Part shown: one piece after another, positions 1 to 11,791 of the stretch
Layout: every line of letters starts with the position of its first letter
How positions within the stretch are numbered: position 1 is the stretch's first letter
Origin: Sagittula sp. P11
GTDB taxonomy: Bacteria; Pseudomonadota; Alphaproteobacteria; Rhodobacterales; Rhodobacteraceae
Direction of reading: 5' to 3'
NCBI RefSeq assembly: GCF_002814095.1
Contig: NZ_CP021913.1
Coordinates: forward strand, 3,602,501-3,666,500
DNA length: 64,000 nucleotides
The notes under the pieces: generated by a model
What the model was told of the DNA's origin: nothing
What the model saw: the letters and a program-made list of their open reading frames with translations, nothing else
Database searches by the model: none
Made by a program: the position numbers and the translations under genes

Positions 1-1153
<1,153 letters not shown>

Positions 1154-1202
1154 GATCCAGTAACAGCAAGGTTCATTACCCAATGTTACGGACAACAAGC
1201 AT

Positions 1203-1281
1203 ACACTTCCAAAGTGTAACTTGGACAAACGCCGCAAAAAAAATGCGGGTTGATTGTCACGATGTTTAGACAAACATCGTG
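1203..1281 (+). other. 23S-5S spacer with two hairpins
   Basis: The spacer between 23S and 5S holds two inverted repeats. The first has arms ACACTT (1203-1208) and AAGTGT (1212-1217). The second is a perfect 10-bp stem, CACGATGTTT (1258-1267) and AAACATCGTG (1272-1281), with a 4-base loop. Such stems in rRNA spacers are often RNase III or other processing sites; that role is inferred here. Confidence 0.6.
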
Positions 1282-1296
1282 GTTGGTTTTTACTCG

Positions 1297-1413
1297 GTTT
1301 GGTGGTCATAGCGTGAGCAAAACACCCGGCTCCATTCCGAACCCGGCCGTTAAGTGCCACCGCGCCAATGGTACTGCGTCTCAAGACGTGGGAGAGTAGG
1401 TCACCGCCAAACC
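1297..1413 (+). rRNA. rrf: 5S ribosomal RNA
   Basis: The sequence from GTTTGGTGGTCATAGCG to GTCACCGCCAAACC shows the 5S hallmarks: complementary ends (GTTTGG with CCAAAC), the CCGAACCCGG loop region and the GGGAGAGTAGGTC 3' half. The length of about 117 nt is normal. No tRNA-fMet gene follows it, unlike many alphaproteobacterial rrn operons. Confidence 0.96.
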
Positions 1414-1454
1414 TAGCAAAAACCAACAAATCTATATTCGATGATCAGTAACGT

Positions 1455-1480
1455 AAAAGCCGCCGCAAGGCGGCTTTTGT
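1455..1480 (+). terminator. rrn operon intrinsic terminator
   Basis: A perfect 10-bp stem, AAAAGCCGCC (1455-1464) and GGCGGCTTTT (1469-1478), encloses a GCAA tetraloop and ends in a T run. It lies about 40 bases after 5S. The A-rich and T-rich flanks allow it to work in both directions, so it could also end the histidine kinase gene arriving from the other side. Confidence 0.9.
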
Positions 1481-1550
1481 CGTTTTTGCCCGCAAGTCGG
1501 TTCCCGAAAAGGCAGAAATGCTGCCCGCCGGTTAACACACGTCCGGTGTC

Positions 1551-3665
<2,115 letters not shown>

Positions 3666-3676
3666 ACCGTCCAACA

Positions 3677-3691
3677 TTAATGAAATGTTAA
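3677..3691. promoter_or_regulatory. CtrA-type box (TTAA-N7-TTAA)
   Basis: TTAATGAAATGTTAA matches the full CtrA half-site pair TTAA with a 7-base spacer. It lies between two divergent sensor kinase genes and overlaps a possible ATG of the minus-strand gene. It also sits inside a short inverted repeat, CATTAA (3675-3680) and TTAATG (3688-3693). CtrA regulation is inferred from the motif alone. Confidence 0.6.
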
Positions 3692-3791
3692 TGAATCCGC
3701 AAGCTTCCTGCGTATATCTTGTGGTTCAGGCCGGAAACCGCACACCGCATGGTCAGCTCGGAATCATACACCGGGAAGCTGCTGGCAACGT

Positions 3792-5556
3792 ATGGTGACG
3801 CTGGTAGGCTGGGACCGCGCGGTCAAGGGCGCAAGACAAGTGAAATCCTGGCGCCAGACCTATCTGCTGCCCGTCATCGCCCTGACCGCCTTGCTGAGCG
3901 TCATCCTGTGGGCCGGGCGGGAGGCCTCGATGATCGAGTCGAGAGCCCGAGATGTTGTTAGCGCCACGTTGCGGCTCCAACGCGCGATCGGCTATGTCGG
4001 CTTTATCCATGACTTCAAGAATTACGTGCTGCGTCCACAGGAAACCCGTTATTTCACGGCCGCGCAGGAAGATATGGTGCGTGCCCTGGCGGCGTTGGAA
4101 GAGCTGGAACCCTTATCGCCGACAACGGCCTGGATGCCAGCCTGAGAGAGCTGCATGCGACGCTCGACACATACACCGCCATGCTGGAACGCGCCCGCGC
4201 GCTGTCGGGGGAGGGGCTGACTGCTCGGGAACTGGATGCTCGCCTACGCGTGCCGGACGATGCCGCTGCACGGGACGTATTCGCGTTCAGCGAACAGATA
4301 GATCGCGAGTTCGAGGAGCAGAGGTCCGCCTTCCTCAGGCTTCGTCTCCAGCTTCTGATGTCTGCCGCAATCTTCGTGATCGCCAGCTTTGCAATTGCGC
4401 AGTTGTACCGATCACGCGAACGCGCCGAGCAGCAAAGGCTCAGCAGGATGTTCGACATGATCGGATTGCACCTCGGGATCGTCGATCCCGCCGGTCGATT
4501 CGTCTTCTTCAATTCTGCCTTCGGGGAGCTGTTCAGACATGTCGGTCAGACCGTATCGACCGGCGACATGCTGGACAAAGTCACCCGGCGCATCACGCCC
4601 TTCATCACGCATGAAGATGTGGTGACGCCGCCCGATGCGATTGCCGCCGGCGAACCCGACATCCGCGACGCGACCTTCACGGATGGGTCCGTTATCCGCT
4701 GCGCCTTGTACCGGCTGGACGATGGACGCCAGGTGATCCCGCACCGCGACGTGACCGAGCAGCACCGGCGGGAGGCGGAGTTCAACGCGGAGCGCGACCG
4801 CCTGATCGCAGATCTGAAGCGGTCGAACGTCGAGTTGGACAACTTCGCCGACATCGCGTCCCACGACCTTCGGGAGCCGTTGCGGGGCATCGCGATCAAT
4901 GCCGGCTTCCTGCTGCGCAAGGAAGAGCTGCCGGAAACGGCGCGGGCGCGGGTACTGCGCATTGTCGAGATGTGCGAACGCGAGCAGATGCTGATGGATT
5001 CGCTTCTGGAGTTTGCGCGGCTTGGCCGGTCCTCAGATCAGCATGACGTGTCCACCGATCCCGCTGCCGTGGTGAAGCAGATCGAGCACGACCTCATTTC
5101 GGCAGACACGAACCGGCAGGGCGCCATCGTGCTTGATACCCGGCTGCCGCCGGTCACCGTGGATTTCGGCCGTCTCCGCAGCCTGTTCATGAACCTCATC
5201 GCGAACGGGTTGAAGTACAACGATTCCGACCGACCCGAAGTGCACGTCTGTTTTCTCGGCCCGGCGGCCGCCACGGCCGCTTCTACGTCGCGGACAATGG
5301 TATCGGCGTGACAGAGAGCGACCGGAACGCCATCTGGACCGCCTTCAGACGGATCAAGACGGGCAGGGACCACGGCCCCGGGTCGGGTGTGGGGCTGACC
5401 TTCGTCAAGCGCATCGTAGAAGGATGCAGAGGCGAGATAGACTTCGACAGCGCGGTCGGTCAGGGCACGATGTTTACCTGCACTCTGCCCCTGTCGGACA
5501 AAGTGCAGGCCGATGGCACCGTAGCGTCTGCCGGGACGAAAGCGGGGAGATCATGA
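3792..5556 (+). pseudogene. CHASE3-like sensor histidine kinase, broken by two frameshifts
   Basis: Three consecutive reading frames make one kinase. The first (3792 to about 4110) has a membrane segment and the start of a CHASE3-like periplasmic helix region. The second (about 4110-5260) has the rest of that region, a second membrane segment, a PAS-like domain, HisKA with IASHDLREPLRGI, and the start of HATPase. The third (about 5260-5556) has DNGIGV, the GSGVGLTFVKRIV glycine box and the end. Each break fits loss of one base, near the CCC run at 4110-4112 and in the G/C-rich stretch at 5250-5265. The last frame overlaps the next gene as ATGA. This kinase class usually pairs with Rcp1-type regulators, as here. 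Either a true pseudogene or two sequence errors; not functional as written. Confidence 0.8.
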
Positions 5557-6149
5557 AACGTACACCGAATGTGATCGTGATCGAGGACAACGACGACGAC
5601 TTCGAGGCGCTGAAGTTTGCCTTCGAGGAGGACGGCGCCCCGGGGCTGGACATCGAACGCTGCACCACCGGTCCCGAGGCAGAGCACGCACTGGACCGTT
5701 TGCGCGACAGGACCGAAATATCGCGCGAGGACAGGGTCCTGATTATCCTCGATCTTCGCCTGCCCGGGTTGTCCGGCTTCGACCTGCTGAAGACCATGCG
5801 CCACGATTCCCGTCTGCGCCGTATCCCCGTGGTCATCCTGTCGAGTTCCTCGAACCAGAGCGACTTGATCGAAAGCTACACCGCCGGGGCGAACGCCTAC
5901 ATCCGCAAGCCGCGCAATTTCGACGAATACGTGGATATGGTGGGCAGTTTTCGCACGTTCTGGACAGGCTGCGCAGAGCTTCCGGTGCTCGGCCAGCTCG
6001 GTCTCGGCGACCAGCAACCGGGCCTCCATCACCTGCCGTTCGGCGTAGATGTCCTGAAGATCCTTGACCGTCTCGGCCAGCTTGTCGTGCAGCGACGCGA
6101 TCTCTGCCTTCAGGAGCACATCGTCCATGGTGTCGTGACCGCCCGTTGA
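5553..6149 (+). CDS. Rcp1-type single-domain response regulator, C-terminal tail doubtful
   Basis: The receiver domain begins VIVIEDNDDDFEALKFAF, keeps the phospho-acceptor Asp in ILDLRLPG, the Ser/Thr region VVILSSSSN and the Lys of IRKPRN. It is the usual partner of phytochrome-like or CHASE3-like kinases. The start overlaps the kinase stop (ATGA) after a GGGGAGA ribosome site. Family members are about 140-150 residues and end near the FRTFW position (about residue 137). Here about 60 more residues follow with no family resemblance, and the opposite strand in that stretch encodes a more plausible coiled coil. The gene may therefore be frameshifted or fused at its 3' end. Confidence 0.75.
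   Translation: MKRTPNVIVIEDNDDDFEALKFAFEEDGAPGLDIERCTTGPEAEHALDRLRDRTEISREDRVLIILDLRLPGLSGFDLLKTMRHDSRLRRIPVVILSSSSNQSDLIESYTAGANAYIRKPRNFDEYVDMVGSFRTFWTGCAELPVLGQLGLGDQQPGLHHLPFGVDVLKILDRLGQLVVQRRDLCLQEHIVHGVVTAR
5955..6128 (-). other. possible small coiled-coil coding segment, 3' end unclear
   Basis: From an ATG at 6128 the minus strand reads a convincing amphipathic helix starting MDDVLLKAEIASLHDKLAET and continuing through VMEARLLVAETELAEH to KLCAACPER, with a CxxC pair. Its charge pattern looks more protein-like than the overlapping plus-strand frame. The frame stays open into the response regulator gene, so the true end cannot be placed; the left boundary given is where protein-like character fades. 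It follows a CheB-CheR remnant in the same frame, separated by a TAA, and could be that gene's former C-terminal part. Not a named family. Confidence 0.35.
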
Positions 6150-6215
6150 AGCATCCGCGTCCAGGCCGGAAAGCGAATGTGCAGGACCGGTGCGAAGGTC
6201 GTTGAGCGTGAGGAT

Positions 6216-8146
6216 TTAGGTTGTCTGATCGTCGGAAGAACTCGTGATGTGGCACAGGCCTTCGACCTGCCGGGAGGGCGGGTGTTCGCCCGGGTCCATG
6301 GCCGGCATCCTGGCCTTTCCCGCCGCCGCGGCCTTGCGCATCAGAAGCGCCACGTTGACCGAAAGCGGATCGGGCAGCAGGTCGAGCAGGTTCGACGTGA
6401 ACGTTCGGGAGCGGGGCATCTCGATGAACCGCTCGTAATCGCCGAAGGTCCGCTGGATCTTGCCCTCTTCGATCAGTACAAACACCGCCGCGCCGAGGTG
6501 CGCAGGATGTCAGGCATTTCGGCGATGACCATCGACGCGACACTGTCCTGACGCGTCGCGGACAGCCGCGGCCCCTGCATCGGCCCATCCCGCACCGAGG
6601 GGGGCAACAGGGGGGCACTTTCGGTTTCGTCCACCCGTTCCTCGCGCGTGTTCTCGAGGAAACGGCTGGTCCCGCGCATGGGACGGAAGGCCGAGGCATG
6701 CGCCGTGCTCACTTCTGGCGCACCGAGGAACAGCACGCCGCCGGGACGAAGGGCGCCGGAGAACCGGTCCAGCAGCAGTTTCTGGGTCTCCTGGTTGTAG
6801 TAGACCAGCGCGTTGCGGCAGACGATCAGGTCGCATTGCGGGAAGGGCTGATCCTTGACCATGTCATGACGCGAGAACACCAGCTGCCGCCGCAGCAGCG
6901 GGTCGATCTCGAAGGTGCTGCCCTTGGCGATCAGGAGTTCGGGGCGCAAGTAGCGCGGCGGAATCTCGGACAGCGCCGCGTTGGGATAGATACCGCGCTT
7001 GGCCTCTTCCAGCGAGGCGGTCTTGAGGTCGGTCGCATAAATGCGGAAATCGTGTTCCAGCCCGTGGCGCATGCGGAAGTCGTGACACGCAAGGGCGAGC
7101 CTGTAGGCCTCCTCGCCGGTCGAACAGGCCGCGCACCAGATCTTCACCTGGCGCCCGCCGCTGGCACCGTCCCGGAAAAGCTGCGGCAGGACGACCTCCT
7201 CCAGCGCCTCCCATGCATCGGGGTCGCGGAAGAAGCTGGTGACGCCGACAAGGAACTCGTTCTGGAGTATGGCGACCTCTTCCCAACTGCGAGAGATGTA
7301 GGTGATGTATTCGGGCAGGGTCTCGAACATGCACAGCGCCAAGCGACGCAGGATGCGCCGCTGGAGGGCGGGCCGCTTGAACCGAATGAAATCGATCTGT
7401 GACGTGCCCGTCACGAACTGCAGGAGCGTCTCGAACGACTCGCGGTAAGGGTGCAGCAATACGCTGGCCTCGTCGATGAAGGTGCCGCGGAGGGCGATGA
7501 CCTGCGCCAGTGCGTCGACCATCTTCTCGGGCCGGCCGATCCGGTCGACGAGGCCGCTCAGCATCGACGTCTTCGGGGTGAATTCCGTTGTGCCGCTGTC
7601 TTCCTCCAGAATGACGAACCCGTCGCGGCGCTTGATCTCGCGCAGGCCAAGGCCGCCGTCGGTGCCTATGCCGGACAGCAGGATGCCCACGGCGAATTCG
7701 CCAAAGGTGGTGGCGACGCTGCTGAGAAGGGTATCGAGCGGACTGTTCGGGTCTGTCGTCTCCTGACCGTCCCGAAGCTCGAACCGGAAATCCGGGCGGC
7801 CGCCCGCACGGGCGGTGTCCGTCACGACGCGCACCGCTTTACCCGGCGGACAAACGAAGACACGACCGCTTTCCACCATCATCCCGGTCTTGATCGGCAG
7901 GACAGGCAGCTTGCAGTGAGCGCCCAGCGTATCCGTCAGCTTGGCCGCGTCTGGGGCGACACCACTTGTCGCGATGACGAAGCTGTGGCCGAAACCGGCG
8001 GGCGCGGAGTCGAGCAGGCGGATGAGGGCGTCGGTCTGCCGGCCAGAGGCGCCAACGGCGATCAGGAAGATTGGCGCGTTCTTCCCCGGATCGACGGCGC
8101 TGGCGACAGGGGCATCTTCGCCCGCGTCGGTCCGGCCTGCCGTCAT
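6216..8146 (-). pseudogene. CheB-CheR fusion gene, frameshifted near 6490
   Basis: From an ATG at 8146 the product has a CheB methylesterase-like domain (IFLIAVGASG, LLSGIGTDGG), then CheR N-terminal helices (FIRFKRPALQRRILRRLAL) and the CheR methyltransferase core (IWCAACSTGEEAYRLAL, CDLIVCRNALVYY). At about 6490 the frame changes; the adjacent frame continues FVLIEEGKIQRTFGDYERFI, a typical CheR-fusion extension, to a TAA at 6216. The shift fits loss of one base. The CheB part lacks the catalytic His: FVIATSGV stands where active relatives have QH. It may once have been a signalling rather than a demethylating domain. The gene lies downstream of a small response regulator. Confidence 0.75.
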
Positions 8147-8196
8147 GTCCCAAGTCCCTGTCCGGTGTGCGCGCCGCATCCTGCCTGCCCGAGCCG

Positions 8197-8606
8197 TCAG
8201 GACGACGGGTGCGCTTTGAAGTGTCGTGCCCACCGCATCGCGTTATCGACGGCGGACTTCGGGGCACCCGCATCCATGCCGCGCTTTGGCATGTAGCGCA
8301 GAGCACCGCCCCTGAGCGCCGCCGCCGCGACCTGTTGCCCTGTCCAGACAGAACGATGATCGGCAGGGTGGGCCAGTGCTTATGGATCTCGTCCACGAGG
8401 TCGAGGCCGTCCTCGCCGTCCAGCCGGTGATCGACCATCACGCAGTCGACCGCGGCCTTGCGGATCTCCTCGAGTGCGCCCTCTGACCCGTCCGCCTCCA
8501 GCACGGTTTCGATGCCGATGGTCCGGGCGAGATCGGCGATCAGTTCGCGATCCTCTGGAAAGTCATCCACGACCAAGAGGCGCACGGATCCGAATGCATT
8601 GGTCAT
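8197..8606 (-). pseudogene. small response regulator, frameshifted near 8330
   Basis: Starting at 8606, the receiver has LLVVDDFPEDRELIADLA, the phospho-acceptor in CVMVDHRLDGEDG, and LPIIVLSGQG. At about 8330 the frame breaks. The neighbouring frame continues VAAAALRGGALRYMPKRGM, with the conserved Lys, and ends with a TGA at 8197, giving a normal single-domain length. As with the other breaks nearby, one missing base restores the frame. It lies between two CheB-CheR fusion genes on the same strand and was probably part of that pathway. Confidence 0.75.
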
Positions 8607-8654
8607 CTCTCAAAGCACCTCCTTAATGCTGTCGCGCGTCCTGCCCACCGCGAT

Positions 8655-10676
8655 TCAGAAAGCCTGATCCGCGTTCAGAGAAACCGTCACAACCATATCC
8701 GCCGGGCCCGGGTAGCTGACCGACAGCACCCCGCCGTGCAGGCAGCCACGCGCTTGCAGAACTCCAGCCCGAAGTCGGTGGCGGAGGTTCTGGCAGAGGC
8801 GCCGCTGGCCCGTCCGGATGCCCCGACGCTTTCGGGCATGACATCGTGGGCGGGGCAGCGCATCTGGATCGCCACCGCCCCGTCGCCATCTGAGGCTTTC
8901 GCCTCGGACAGCCGGATCTTCGCCGGCTTGGACGTCGCGCCTGCGTCCAAGGCAATGCGCAGCAGGGTTTCGAACATCTCCGTCAGCAGCGCGCGGCTGC
9001 CTTCGGCGGCGGGCAGTGTGCCGATGTCGAATGTCAGTTCCGTACCCTCGATCTCGGTTTCCAACGCGGCTGCTGCCGTATGGGCGAAGGCGGTGAGGTC
9101 CTGCCTTTCGATGGTCAGGTCGCCGGGTTCCACGTTCCAGAACTCGAGCGTCGCCTGCGTGTGGCGTTCCATGAGGCCGGACAGGCGTTTCAGGCGCTCG
9201 AGCGCGGCGCTGTCCTTCGTCTCGTCCAGTGTGTCTATGACCTGTCCCAGCGCATCGAGCAGGGCGTTCCATTCCAGAGTCGCCACGCGGACGAACCGGC
9301 GGATGCCCTCGTCCTGGCGCTTGACGCTGTCCTCGCGCGCGCGCAGTTCGGAAATGCCGGCAATCGCCCCCATGACACGCGCGGGACGGGCGCGGTCCGA
9401 CCAGTCCATCACGCGGCCCCTGACCTGGAGAAAGGCGTAGGAGCCGTCCTTGCGGCGGCAGCGCATGTCGATGTTCAACGGCGCTTCGCGGGTGCGGGAC
9501 ATCAGGTGGGTTTCAATCGTTGCGCGGGCCGCGGCCAGGTCATCCGGGTGGACGAGGTCGAGCCAGGCATCCAGCCGGTCGGGCACCTCGGTCTCGCCGT
9601 CGCCCAGCATCGCCCGGGATGCCGTTGGCCGTCCGGTCGTCTTCCAGCATCATCGCGGCGGAATAGGCTTCTTCTCCGGTCGAGAACCCGACGGACCAGA
9701 TCCGAAGCGGCTGCTCGGTGTTGCCGCTGGCGAACAGGTCTTCGAGGATCTTCTCTTGGAAGGCATGCCAGACCGGCAGGTCGCGGAAGAAGTTCGTGAC
9801 CCCGACAAAGAATTCCCGAGACAGGACATTCACCTCGGCGGTGTCGTCCCTGAGTTCTGCCAGGTAGGCCTCCGGGCTTTCGTGTCCCTTCAGCGCCAAC
9901 CGCCGGGCAATGCGGCGTTTCAGGGTCGGCTCCTTGTAGCGGGAGAAGTCGATCTCGGCCTGGTCGCTGACCAGCTTGACGATCTTGTGGTAGGTCGCCG
10001 TGTCCTTCGAGAACATTTCTCCGACGCTGATGATCCCCTTGTCGCGCATCTCGATGTTGCGCGACATCTCCTCGATCATGTCGTCGGGCGACAGCACCAT
10101 GTCGACCAGCCCGGTGGCGATGGCGGTGCGGGGCATGCCGTCGAACCCGGCGGTCTTCGGTTCCTGCACGAGGACGAAGCCGTCGTTGTCCTTGACCGCG
10201 CGGATCCCCCGGCTGCCATCGAACCCCGTGCCCGACAGCACGATGGCGATGCCGCGCCCGCGCACCGCCTCTGCCAGCGAGGTAAAGAAGATGTCGATGG
10301 GCAGGTTCAGCGCCGGGCGCGGCGAGGGTTCGACGAGCGAGAATCGCAGGCCCTTGTTGCCCTGCGATTCCTCGATCGCGTCGTCGAGCCGGGGGCTACT
10401 GTCACCCCGAGTGCCCTGGATGACGATGTTGGACCGTGGCGGGATCAGATAGATGCAGCCGCGTTCGACGGGCATGTTGTCGGTGACTTCGCGCACGGGC
10501 AGCACCGTTGTGCGTCCGAGTATCTCGGTCATGAGCGACTTGTAGTCCGGCGATATGTGCTGGACGATGACGAAGCTGTGCGGAAAGTTTTCCGGGACCT
10601 GCGAAATCACCTGCTTGATGGCGTCGAGGCCACCGGCGGACGCGCCCACGCCGATCAGGTAGAATGAGTCGTCCAC
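8655..10676 (-). pseudogene. CheB-CheR-PAS-sensor fusion gene with internal deletion and frameshifts
   Basis: The CheB domain is well kept (LIGVGASAGGLDAI, VIVQHISPDY with the catalytic His, LSGTGFDGSRGI), followed by the CheR N-terminus and the SAM-site motif FSTGEEAYSAAMM. At about 9610-9640 the frame changes. The new frame enters directly into the middle of a PAS_3 domain (AMLGDGETEVPDRLDAWLDL, VHPDD), so the second half of CheR and the start of the PAS are missing. A kinase-like C-terminus follows and is itself frameshifted near 8740; the correct end reads GGVLSVSYPGPADMVV. The listed start is a GTG; an ATG at 10729 lies in another frame, so a further shift near 10677 is possible. Not functional as written. 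Confidence 0.75.
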
Positions 10677-10831
10677 CTGGCCGAGATTGCGCGCCGGTTC
10701 TGGCCATCGTCAGTCTTTGTGTCGTTCATCTATGCTCCACGGTGCCACGGCAAGCCCGAGTGGCATATCCACGCCAGAACGCTTTGCTTACCGCCTAAGG
10801 TAAGGTCGGCCTTGACTTAATTGCGTGTGGC

Positions 10832-11791
10832 TTAAGCCGTCCCGCGGGGCGTGGCGGGGCGGGTGTGGCGGTCGGACCAGAGCGCATCGACCGCGTCATC
10901 GACACCCAGCGTCCGGAGTGCCAGCGCGGCGGTGCCCAGCACCATCTGCCGCGCAAAATCCGGCCCCTCGTCGTTGTCCCAAAGATCCAGAAGTGCGCTT
11001 GCCGGAAGGTCCAGATCCGCGAGGCGGCGGCTGTCGTCGACCAGCGCGGGCAGGTCTTCCTCCCAGCGGTGGCCGTCGCGCAGGCCAAAGCCTTCGATGA
11101 CCTTGCCGGGGTGGCGCTCGAATTCTCCGCCACCGCCCTTGATGACCGTCATCTGCCGCCAGCCCATGAGGGCCGCCGCATCCTGCTGGAGCAGGCGGTA
11201 GGGCGGATGGAAGACACCCTGAACGCTGGCACCGGCCCGGCCCGGGTTGAGCATCCGGCAGACCGTGTTCACGCAGGACCGCAACCCGAACACGCGGCGC
11301 AGGTCGAGAAGCGCGAAAAGGGCAGGGTGCAGATCCTCGAGCGGCAGGTAGACGATGCAGTCCTCATCCAGTGCAACGGCGGCCTCCTGCGGTGTGCGGG
11401 CCACGGCGATCCCGAGTGTCTCCAGCCCGTCGCGCACCGCGCCGTCCGCTCCGTTCCAGCCATGCAGCATCACCCGGCGGCCCGAGGCGGCCAGAAGTTT
11501 CGCCGACAGCAGGAACCACGGCAGCCCACGCGTCCGGCCCGCGGCGTAGGATGGCCAGTCGAGATCGGTGTGGGGCAGGGGCGGCAGCGCCTCCTGCGCG
11601 GCGCGGGCAAAGCCTGCGATCTCCTCCGCCGTCTCGCCCTTCATCCGCATCAGCATCAGGCAGGCGCCCACGGCCTGCGGTTCCGCGCCCTGCAGCATCA
11701 GGGACATGGCGTCGAACGCCTCGTCCTCGGTCAGGGACCGGGACCGTCCGGGGCCGCGCCCCAATGTCCTGACGTGTTCGGACAAGCTCAC
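10832..11791 (-). CDS. TrpD-like glycosyl/phosphoribosyl transferase family protein of the nas cluster
   Basis: This 319-residue protein resembles the anthranilate phosphoribosyltransferase (TrpD/YbiB) family. It has an N-terminal helical part with LTEDEAFDAMSLMLQG, then LMRMKGETAEEIAGF, and a core with RVFGLRSCVNTVCRMLNPGRA. Residues that bind phosphoribosyl pyrophosphate in true TrpD are only partly visible, and no trp genes are near, so tryptophan synthesis is unlikely. I choose the GTG at 11791, which overlaps the nasA stop as GTGA and implies translational coupling. It is the last gene of the nitrate assimilation operon. A role in nitrate reductase maturation or cofactor handling is guessed from context only. 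Confidence 0.75.
   Translation of the reverse strand: MSLSEHVRTLGRGPGRSRSLTEDEAFDAMSLMLQGAEPQAVGACLMLMRMKGETAEEIAGFARAAQEALPPLPHTDLDWPSYAAGRTRGLPWFLLSAKLLAASGRRVMLHGWNGADGAVRDGLETLGIAVARTPQEAAVALDEDCIVYLPLEDLHPALFALLDLRRVFGLRSCVNTVCRMLNPGRAGASVQGVFHPPYRLLQQDAAALMGWRQMTVIKGGGGEFERHPGKVIEGFGLRDGHRWEEDLPALVDDSRRLADLDLPASALLDLWDNDEGPDFARQMVLGTAALALRTLGVDDAVDALWSDRHTRPATPRGTA

Noticed and set aside
1414-1455. tRNA-fMet after 5S rRNA
   Set aside because: Only about 40 bases lie before the terminator and no cloverleaf can be formed.
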